From the NCBI GenBank assembly GCA_032124855.1, contig JAQBCT010000435.1, forward strand, positions 1 to 35,713: a DNA stretch of 35,713 nt. The letters run 5' to 3'. A model generated the notes under the pieces. The model did not search any database, was not told where the DNA came from, and worked only from the letters and a program-made list of their open reading frames with translations. Shown here in pieces: positions 1 through 6,541 of this stretch; position 1 is the first letter of the stretch; each line of letters starts with the position of its first letter. The position numbers and the translations under genes were made by a program. The DNA is from DATJGR01 sp032124855. Lineage in GTDB: Bacteria; Pseudomonadota; Gammaproteobacteria; Pseudomonadales; Azotimanducaceae.

Positions 1-129
1 GGCCAGGAAGGGTGTGCGGCAAGCTTAGCAGGCGTCGCGTGGGATCGCGCCCGATCATCCGCCGCACTTCCCTGTGCCGAACCATCGGGCAATACTTCGT
101 TCAGCGAACAATTTCCCAGCTTTGAGACC

Positions 130-2004
130 ATGAATATGTCCATCCGCATCGATCCGGCCACCGGCCTGAAGACTTTCGACACTCGCGCTGCGAAGGCAAC
201 CGACCGCATTGCCGGCAAGGGCTACTCCATCATCAACGATGCCTCGCTCAAGACGCTGCCGGAGCTGCCGCCCGGCGCCACCTTCAATGCGCAGGAGCAG
301 GCGAAGTATCGCGAGTTCAAAGAAGCCCGCGCAGGTGCCGCCGACTACATGGCAATGGAGGGCGAGTTCAAGCGCTATCTCGATGACGTGTACTCGGCAG
401 ACCCGGTGCCGCGCGACGTGCTCACCGACGAGTGCGAGATTCTCGTGGTGGGCGCCGGATTCGCGGGTCTGCTGCTGTGGCACAAATTGCGCGCCGCGGG
501 ATTCGACGACGTGCGCTTCTGTGAGAAGGGTGGCGACGTGGGAGGCACCTGGTATTGGAATCGCTATCCCGGCATCGCCTGCGATGTGGAGGCCTACAGC
601 TATCTGCCGCTACTCGAGGAGATGGGCTATGTGCCGACGATGAAGTTCGCCTCGGGCTTCGAGATTCTGGAGTACTGCCAGACCATGGCCGAGAAATTCG
701 GCTTTTACGAGCACTGCCTGTTTCACACCACCGTGCAGGAAACCACCTGGAATGAAGCGGCCGGGCGCTGGACCGTCACGACCGATCGTGGCGACGCCAT
801 GCGCGCGCGCTTCGTGCTGCTGGCCAACGGCATCCTGACGACCCCGCGGCTGGCGCGCATCGACGGCATGGAGACATTCGCGGGCGAGTCGTTTCATACC
901 TCGCGCTGGAATTACCACATCGACCTCGCTGGCAAACGCGTAGGCATCATCGGCACCGGTGCCACCGCGGTGCAGGTGATTCCGGAACTGGCGAAGACCG
1001 TTAGCGAGCTCTACGTATTTCAACGCACGCCATCATCCATCGATGTACGTGATCAGCGCGCCACCACCGACGAAGAAATCGCCGGGTGGGCCAACGAGCC
1101 GGGTTGGGCGCGCGCGCGCCGCGCCCGCTTTGCGAAGATCTCGGCTGGACGAACGGCAATCCAGGCGAACGATGATTATCTGGCCGGAAAGGTGGCCGAC
1201 TTCAAGGAGCGCAAGCAGCACGAACGCATGCTGAGCCCGCAGGAGATGATCGAGAAGCAGCTGGATGCCAATTTCCGCATCATGGAGCAGATCCGCGCGC
1301 GGGTGGATGCCATTGTGAAAGACCCGAAGACGGCGGCCGCGCTGAAGCCCTACTACCCGTACGGCTGCAAGCGTCCGACCTTCCACGATGAATACCTGCC
1401 CGCATTCAACTTGCCGCATGTGCATCTCGTAGACACGGCACCGCTGGGCGTGAGCCGCATCAATGAACGCGGTGTGGTGCACGAGGGCATGGAATATCCG
1501 CTGGATGTGCTGATCTACGCCACGGGTTTCCAGTGGATGGCGACGTCGACCTTCAACATGATCACAGGCCGCGACGGACGCACACTGAAGCAGAAGTGGG
1601 AGAGCGAGGGCACCAAGACGTTTCTCGGCCTGCACAGCCACGGCTTCCCCAATCTATTCATCATCTCCGGACCCCAAGGCGGTGGCGGGAGCTTCAATTT
1701 TACTGATGCCATCGATGCACATGGCGACTATGTCGCGTGGCTGCTAACGATGCTGCGCGAGCGCGGTGAACAGATCGTCGATGTGTACCAGGAGCCGGAA
1801 GAGCGATATGCAGAGCACTGTCGCAAGGCCGACATCGCCACCGCGCCGTTGCGCGACTGCATTTCCTACTACAACGGTGAAGGCAACGCCGAGCCGGGCA
1901 GCCTCGCCTACTACGGCGGCAATCGCTGGCATAAGTATCGCGTTGAAGCGCAGACGACGCTGGCGCCGTACGTGTTCGGTGATGCAGCGCGAATGGATGA
2001 ATGA
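130..2004 (+). CDS. Flavin-containing Baeyer-Villiger monooxygenase, long form
   Basis: The 624-residue product is a class B flavoprotein monooxygenase that would use FAD and NADPH to insert oxygen next to a ketone. An FAD-binding Rossmann motif, GAGFAG, lies at residues 108-113. It is followed by the family segment GGTWYWNRYPG (about 138-148) and a second nucleotide-binding motif, GTGATA (275-280). The BVMO fingerprint is present as FAGESFHTSRWN (250-261), with Asn where Pro or Asp is usual. YATGF near the C-terminus is also typical. About 100 residues precede the FAD motif, so this is one of the long BVMOs rather than the roughly 550-residue type. The start ATG AAT ATG was chosen as the first codon of the open frame; the second ATG is equally possible. 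It ends one base from a convergent gene. The BVMO assignment is firm; the substrate is unknown. Confidence 0.93.
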   Translation: MNMSIRIDPATGLKTFDTRAAKATDRIAGKGYSIINDASLKTLPELPPGATFNAQEQAKYREFKEARAGAADYMAMEGEFKRYLDDVYSADPVPRDVLTDECEILVVGAGFAGLLLWHKLRAAGFDDVRFCEKGGDVGGTWYWNRYPGIACDVEAYSYLPLLEEMGYVPTMKFASGFEILEYCQTMAEKFGFYEHCLFHTTVQETTWNEAAGRWTVTTDRGDAMRARFVLLANGILTTPRLARIDGMETFAGESFHTSRWNYHIDLAGKRVGIIGTGATAVQVIPELAKTVSELYVFQRTPSSIDVRDQRATTDEEIAGWANEPGWARARRARFAKISAGRTAIQANDDYLAGKVADFKERKQHERMLSPQEMIEKQLDANFRIMEQIRARVDAIVKDPKTAAALKPYYPYGCKRPTFHDEYLPAFNLPHVHLVDTAPLGVSRINERGVVHEGMEYPLDVLIYATGFQWMATSTFNMITGRDGRTLKQKWESEGTKTFLGLHSHGFPNLFIISGPQGGGGSFNFTDAIDAHGDYVAWLLTMLRERGEQIVDVYQEPEERYAEHCRKADIATAPLRDCISYYNGEGNAEPGSLAYYGGNRWHKYRVEAQTTLAPYVFGDAARMDE

Positions 2005-2005
2005 T

Positions 2006-3049
2006 TCACCATGACCAGCCGATTCCCGTGCTGAGCCCATAGTCGCTGCTGCTGGGATTCGAATCCCCATTGGTCGAGGGTGGTTTGTTGTCGTACTCGC
2101 CGTATGCCGAGATCTGCCAGAACAGGTCCTCGAACAGTTCCCAGCGCAACGTCAGATCCATCTGCGAGCGCACGCGACCCTGTTCGGTGAGGCTGGGTGT
2201 GACTAGCAGGTTGGTGCTGAGATCGAACTCGGGATCGCGAAAGCGAAACCAGTCGACCGAAGCGCCGAGTACGCCCTCGACGCTGGAGCGGGCGTCGGAC
2301 TGCTGATACTCCTCCTCGTTGAATCCGACGCCACCCAGCGCGCGCACGCGGATTTCCGGTGAAGGGTAGAACATGCGGCCGCCGATGGCGGCCGCCGTCA
2401 AGCGATACCGCAGATCCAGCTCGTCATTGCTTTCGGCGCTGCCTAGCCAGCCGGCGAACCAGCGCTCTTCCAACAGTTTGACTGACTGAAACATCGCCGT
2501 GTTGCGTGTCGAGCTGTCAACCGACTCGGCGTTGGCGGCTTGGGAGGTCAAATCCAGCGTGCGCGACACCGTCTCTGTCTCGAATTTGATCGACGCATTG
2601 AAGTTGAAGGTTTCCACCTCCGATGCCTTGCTGAACGAATAGCCCACCGATGTGTTGATGTCCAAGCGATCGGTGATGGTGTCTTCGACGGGATTGATGG
2701 AAACGACTTCGCGCATCGGCACTACTACCGTCAGCGCTGCGCCCACCACCGTGACGGTGCCGGGCGAGGTGGACGCCGCAAGCGTCCCGAAGTAGAGATG
2801 ACCGTCGGAACGAACTACCCGGAACGGCTCGACGGAGACGAGGCCGACCACGTCCTCCCAATGGATGCCGATCGTATCGGTGGGATCGGTCTTGAACGAC
2901 AACACGCCGCGCTCGAGGCGTTTGATCTCGCCAATGAGACGGTTCTTGCCGAACTCGACGACGTCGTTCTTGCTTGCGGCGGCCGTGTGCGCGCTGATGG
3001 CAAGCAACGTCACGGTGAGCATGCGCATCACCAGGCCTTTGGGCTGCAT
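2006..3049 (-). CDS. DUF481-type outer-membrane beta-barrel protein
   Basis: The product of up to 347 residues begins with a signal peptide ending near HTAAAS, followed by a small beta-rich domain (about residues 28-110). The remainder has alternating polar/hydrophobic strands typical of an outer-membrane barrel and ends in GIGWSW, an aromatic C-terminus suited to barrel assembly. The pattern fits the DUF481 family (YdiY-like, putative salt-induced outer-membrane proteins); transport or structural function is unproven. A second start at 3028 (MRML) would give a more compact signal peptide. The gene is convergent with the BVMO and has no same-strand partner close by. Family recognition is by overall pattern rather than one diagnostic motif. 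Confidence 0.75.
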   Translation of the reverse strand: MQPKGLVMRMLTVTLLAISAHTAAASKNDVVEFGKNRLIGEIKRLERGVLSFKTDPTDTIGIHWEDVVGLVSVEPFRVVRSDGHLYFGTLAASTSPGTVTVVGAALTVVVPMREVVSINPVEDTITDRLDINTSVGYSFSKASEVETFNFNASIKFETETVSRTLDLTSQAANAESVDSSTRNTAMFQSVKLLEERWFAGWLGSAESNDELDLRYRLTAAAIGGRMFYPSPEIRVRALGGVGFNEEEYQQSDARSSVEGVLGASVDWFRFRDPEFDLSTNLLVTPSLTEQGRVRSQMDLTLRWELFEDLFWQISAYGEYDNKPPSTNGDSNPSSSDYGLSTGIGWSW

Positions 3050-3235
3050 GAGTCGTCCATCTGTATCTGCAACGGCAATCGATTGTAGGTGGCGCGATGG
3101 ATGGATCCTAGGTAAAGCCCAGCTCGCGCCGCTGGCTGCGTTCCTCGACGCACCCTGCGCCCATCTGCCAGACTGACTGAAACATGCAGCCGACGAATCG
3201 CCAGCTCAGGCGACGGCGCGAAACCCGAGCCGAAT

Positions 3236-4357
3236 ATGAAATCACTGGGCAGAAAGCCGAACGGGGCACGCCTCGAACGCATGCAGGCGTCGCCGCGCTG
3301 GACGGGCGAGCGCTTCGGCAACATCCACCCCATCCTGCCGGGCCTGCGCGATCCGAATGCCGCGATGCCGACAGTCGGTGAATTTCTCCTGGGCGGTGAA
3401 CGGCGCGTGCCGCGCGGCCCGCTGCCGCTAATCAATCCGCTCGAAGCGTGGGCGCAACGGCCAGCCAGCGGGTTGCGCGCCACCTGGCTCGGCCACTCCA
3501 CGGTGCTGATCGAGATCGACGGCCTGCGCGTGCTGACGGATCCGGTATGGGGACTGCGCGCGTCGCCGACGCGCTTCGCTGGCCCGAAACGCTTTCAACG
3601 CGTGCCGATCCCGCTGCGCGCGCTGCCGCCAGTGGACCTCGTGATCGTGTCGCACGACCACTACGACCACCTCGACTACCCCACTATCCGCGAACTCGCC
3701 AAGCGCGACGTGCCGTTCGTGACGTCGCTGGGCGTCGGTGCACATCTGGAAGCGTGGGGCGTGCGCCGGCAACGCATCGTTGAGCTCGACTGGTGGGAAT
3801 CGCACCAGTTGCCCAACGCAGAGCTCACCGTGACCGCCGCGCCGTCGCAGCATTTCTCCGGACGCGGCATGAAAGATCGCAATGCAACGCTATGGTCGTC
3901 GCTGGCGATCCGTACACCACGGCACGCGGTGTTCTTCGGCGGCGACGGCGGTTTGACGACCGAATTTCGGACGATCCGCGAACGACTGGGGCCGTTCGAC
4001 CTGGTGATGCTGGAGGTCGGCGCGTTTCATCCCGCGTGGGGCGACATTCACCTTGGACCCGCGAACGCACTTGAAGCCCTGGCGATGCTCGGCGGCGGCG
4101 CGTTCCTGCCGGTGCACTGGGGTACATTTTGCCTCGCGATGCATGCGTGGGATCAACCCGCGGAAGCCTTGCTGGAGTTGGCGCCGAAAGCCGGCGCGCA
4201 GCTGATGATGCCGCGCCTCGGCGAACCCATGGAGCCGGCGCACGCGGAAGCTGTGACACCGTGGTGGCGCGTGGTCGATAGGAAGGGGGTAGATCTGGAG
4301 CCAACAGCGCCGACGGTGACCACGTTGCCGAAGGCGATGCCCTGGCCGTTCGACTGA
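3236..4357 (+). CDS. Metallo-beta-lactamase-fold hydrolase (NAPE-PLD/UlaG-like)
   Basis: The 373-residue protein carries the zinc-binding signature HDHYDH (residues 140-145). It is preceded by WLGHST (84-89) and TDPVWG (101-106), an arrangement typical of the Lactamase_B_2 branch that includes NAPE-phospholipase D and UlaG-like lactonases. Further metal-ligand regions are the FFGGDGG stretch and PVHWGTF near residue 300. It lacks an obvious signal peptide, so a cytoplasmic or peripheral phosphodiesterase or lactonase is expected. The gene stands alone on the plus strand between two minus-strand genes. Fold and metal dependence are secure; the substrate (phospholipid-like ester or lactone) is inference from family. 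Confidence 0.88.
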   Translation: MKSLGRKPNGARLERMQASPRWTGERFGNIHPILPGLRDPNAAMPTVGEFLLGGERRVPRGPLPLINPLEAWAQRPASGLRATWLGHSTVLIEIDGLRVLTDPVWGLRASPTRFAGPKRFQRVPIPLRALPPVDLVIVSHDHYDHLDYPTIRELAKRDVPFVTSLGVGAHLEAWGVRRQRIVELDWWESHQLPNAELTVTAAPSQHFSGRGMKDRNATLWSSLAIRTPRHAVFFGGDGGLTTEFRTIRERLGPFDLVMLEVGAFHPAWGDIHLGPANALEALAMLGGGAFLPVHWGTFCLAMHAWDQPAEALLELAPKAGAQLMMPRLGEPMEPAHAEAVTPWWRVVDRKGVDLEPTAPTVTTLPKAMPWPFD

Positions 4358-4392
4358 GCCTGCGGCACTTCGCGTCACATTGCTGGGCGAGT

Positions 4393-5325
4393 CTAGCCGC
4401 TTGATTCTCCTCTCAGCTTCTCCATCCGCCATTCCAGGCTCACGCGCGAAGGCTGATACTTCGACCCCCCGTAGAGAATCACGTCCTTCCCATCCAGATC
4501 GACGAGCGGACGGTTGTCGGGTATGCGCTGTTCGATTATCGGTGAGACGTGCCACTTCAAGTCGGGTCCCGGTGCGATCAGATTGTGATCCAGCGCGCGA
4601 TGAAACGTCGGCGTCAGCGCCATGCCGTTGCGCGGATCGTTGTTCTGTGTTGCGGCGTAGGGAATCAGGTGCGCCGCGTCGATCAGTCCCCACGCGCCTG
4701 GCACGATCAGACGCCAGCCTGTTGCGGCGCAACGATAGTCGTAGGCTTGCAGCACTATGTTGCGGAATGCGGCCTGACCGACGCGTTGCGTAACGTCGTA
4801 GGTTGGCGGTGTACCTTCCCGCAACGTCAGTTCGTACGCGTCCTCTTCGGCGTGTGCGCTTAGTGCGCGATTCAGATCGCGCGCCTTGTCCGAGAACCAG
4901 CGCTCGATCAATGCACTGCGCAACGCGGCCCGTGCCGCAGGATCGTGAAGGTACTGGTAGAGGTCCGAATCCAGCTCCACGTGATCGATGTTCTCCTGAA
5001 TGTCAGCATGGCTTCTGGCAGTGCGCATCCCGGCCAATTGCGATTCGCGTCTGGCCATCGGAATCAGGTGCCAGAATTTGTCGCCGCGCAAATGAAAGAA
5101 CGGGAAGTAGGGATTCGCGTGATCCTTTGCGCCTCGCACGATGTCGAAATAGGCGTCGTAGCGCTCGAGCAGGTTCGGAAGATAGCGAATCTCGTTTTGC
5201 TCCATCGCACCCGCTTCGGCGAGATCCAGAACCGCGAGCAACATGCATGGCTTGTGCGGGCTGCTGGATCGCGCGATGTTGACGCGCAACCTTGCGAATG
5301 TAGTGGCGTACTCGGCGAGGCGCAT
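4393..5325 (-). CDS. HNH endonuclease with sulfur-binding-domain-like N-terminus
   Basis: The 310-residue protein has a C-terminal HNH nuclease core. The catalytic pattern is AAHLIPYA (His about 219), DPRNGMAL (Asn about 233) and PTFHRALD (His about 242), preceded by CAATG, as in HNH_2 restriction-type nucleases. The N-terminal half contains HKPCMLLAVLDLAEAG and a PFFHLRGDKFWHL segment. These resemble the DNA phosphorothioate-binding domain of ScoMcrA-type modification-dependent restriction enzymes; that comparison is from memory. The ATG at 5325 lies two bases after the stop of the upstream MazG-like gene; a TTG at 5331 would overlap that stop by four bases. The two genes are therefore very likely co-transcribed. 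Probable role: cleavage of modified or foreign DNA. No phosphorothioation (dnd) genes are in the window. Confidence 0.85.
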   Translation of the reverse strand: MRLAEYATTFARLRVNIARSSSPHKPCMLLAVLDLAEAGAMEQNEIRYLPNLLERYDAYFDIVRGAKDHANPYFPFFHLRGDKFWHLIPMARRESQLAGMRTARSHADIQENIDHVELDSDLYQYLHDPAARAALRSALIERWFSDKARDLNRALSAHAEEDAYELTLREGTPPTYDVTQRVGQAAFRNIVLQAYDYRCAATGWRLIVPGAWGLIDAAHLIPYAATQNNDPRNGMALTPTFHRALDHNLIAPGPDLKWHVSPIIEQRIPDNRPLVDLDGKDVILYGGSKYQPSRVSLEWRMEKLRGESSG

Positions 5326-5327
5326 CG

Positions 5328-5681
5328 TCAACGATCCGTGTACTTCCTGTTGCTCCCTTTTGACTGCTCCACCGGATACTTCTGCGAATTGATCACCAGC
5401 TTCTTCGCCGCTGCTTCGATCAGGTCAATATCCAACCGATCTGCCAATCGCACCAGATAGATCAACACATCGGCCATTTCGAGCTCGACGTTGCCGCGCT
5501 TCGCTTCATCCAGGGCTTCGCTCTCGGCCTCGCCTAACCATTGAAAGTGCTCCAGCAGCTCGCCGGCCTCGACGATCAACGCCGACGCCAGATTTTTCGG
5601 TGAATGAAACTGTTGCCAGTCGCGTTCATCGGCGAAATGGCGTACCTGCGCAGTCAGTTGGGTGAGGTTGTCGCTGGGCAT
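5328..5681 (-). CDS. MazG-like nucleotide pyrophosphohydrolase
   Basis: A 117-residue all-alpha protein of the MazG/dCTPase (RS21-C6-like) class, which hydrolyses nucleoside triphosphates to monophosphate and pyrophosphate. The metal-binding pattern is complete: E38-A-G-E41, then E68-M-A-D71, followed by the helix DVLIYLVRLADRL and a KYP motif near residue 101. The ATG at 5681 is chosen because GGGAG lies about eight bases upstream; an earlier in-frame ATG at 5714 lacks this and adds a non-conserved leader. Its stop touches the start of the HNH nuclease gene, so the pair is translationally coupled. It could be housekeeping (removal of aberrant dNTPs) or, given the neighbours, act in nucleotide depletion; the latter is inference. 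Confidence 0.9.
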   Translation of the reverse strand: MPSDNLTQLTAQVRHFADERDWQQFHSPKNLASALIVEAGELLEHFQWLGEAESEALDEAKRGNVELEMADVLIYLVRLADRLDIDLIEAAAKKLVINSQKYPVEQSKGSNRKYTDR

Positions 5682-5829
5682 GAGTTCAACTCCCGGTGGG
5701 TGGAGACGCGGCACGCTTCGCGCCGAGATTACCGCAGATTCACTTGATGGATTCGAATCCGGCGAGCGTCGTGATACCGATCAGGGCAATGCGTTTGTTG
5801 CGATGTGTTGTGAGTGACGTCGGATGCGT

Positions 5830-6522
5830 TCAGTACGTCAGCAGCGCCTCTTCCAGATGATCATGACGATTCAGGTAGTGCACCCGCACACCCTGCCGCG
5901 TCATGTCAACGTGCGTGATACCAGTGTTGCGGTGAACGAAATACGCCCCTGTGCCGGGCTGTTGGCCGCCGAGCGCCTGCAGCAGCGCGCTCAGGAAGTC
6001 GCCGTGCGAGACGATGGCGATGCGGCCGTCTTCATCGGCGAGTTTGTGTAGGCGCTGTGCTACGACGCTGGCGCGGCTGTGGCCTTCATGCAGTTCCTCG
6101 AAATCGCGATTCCACCAGCCGTCCTCCGTTAGCTCGCTCGGTAGCCGGTAATCCGGGAAGCGCTGGGTCAGTTCGCGGCGGCCACGGCCCGGATAGCCGA
6201 CCTTGCGCTCGCCGTGATCGAGATAGATGCCGCCGATTTCGTGGATGTCCAGCCACACGTGCGGTGCGATGCCCAGCGCGCGGCTGATGGGGTGCGCAGT
6301 CTGCATCGCGCGGATCATCGGGCTGCAGTACAGCTGATCCAGCAAAGGCCTGCCGGCATTGCGCGCGTCCGGTGGCAGGTGCAGGCCGGCCGCGAGGTGG
6401 ATTGCGGTTCGTTCAGCTTGGCGTTCACCGCCCGTCGTCAACAGCGGATCTTCGACGCGCTGCGCCCAGTCACCGAGTGCGTTGTTGGTGGATTGGCCGT
6501 GGCGGATGAGGAACAGTTCCAT
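5830..6522 (-). CDS. Histidine phosphatase family protein
   Basis: The 230-residue product belongs to the phosphoglycerate-mutase-like histidine phosphatase superfamily. The N-terminal catalytic RHGQS motif (Arg7, His8, Gly9) is intact. The second catalytic histidine is in AIVSHGDF near residue 190, and SPMIRAMQTA supplies a substrate-phosphate arginine. No signal peptide is visible, so it should act in the cytoplasm. It starts 19 bases after the stop of the TIR/propeller gene and is probably co-transcribed with it. The substrate cannot be assigned; members dephosphorylate sugar phosphates, nucleotides or proteins. Confidence 0.9.
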   Translation of the reverse strand: MELFLIRHGQSTNNALGDWAQRVEDPLLTTGGERQAERTAIHLAAGLHLPPDARNAGRPLLDQLYCSPMIRAMQTAHPISRALGIAPHVWLDIHEIGGIYLDHGERKVGYPGRGRRELTQRFPDYRLPSELTEDGWWNRDFEELHEGHSRASVVAQRLHKLADEDGRIAIVSHGDFLSALLQALGGQQPGTGAYFVHRNTGITHVDMTRQGVRVHYLNRHDHLEEALLTY

Positions 6523-6541
6523 GCATCAGACTCGTTCGTGA

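Noticed and set aside
1033..1641. Long antisense open frame opposite the first BVMO
   Set aside because: High GC content opens long shadow frames; this one is entirely inside a well-supported gene and shows no family motif. Many similar frames opposite other genes were dropped for the same reason.
2050..2075. A tRNA T-arm-like GGATTCGAATCCCC stretch
   Set aside because: It lies inside the DUF481 coding frame, the stem does not pair correctly around the TTCGAAT loop, and no acceptor, D or anticodon arm can be found nearby. A similar TTCGAATCC near 5750 fails for the same reasons.
4390..4404. 15-base sequence AGTCTAGCCGCTTGA also present at 11663-11677
   Set aside because: A shared 15-mer in 35 kb read on both strands is close to what chance allows; there is no palindrome, no further similarity and no third copy seen.
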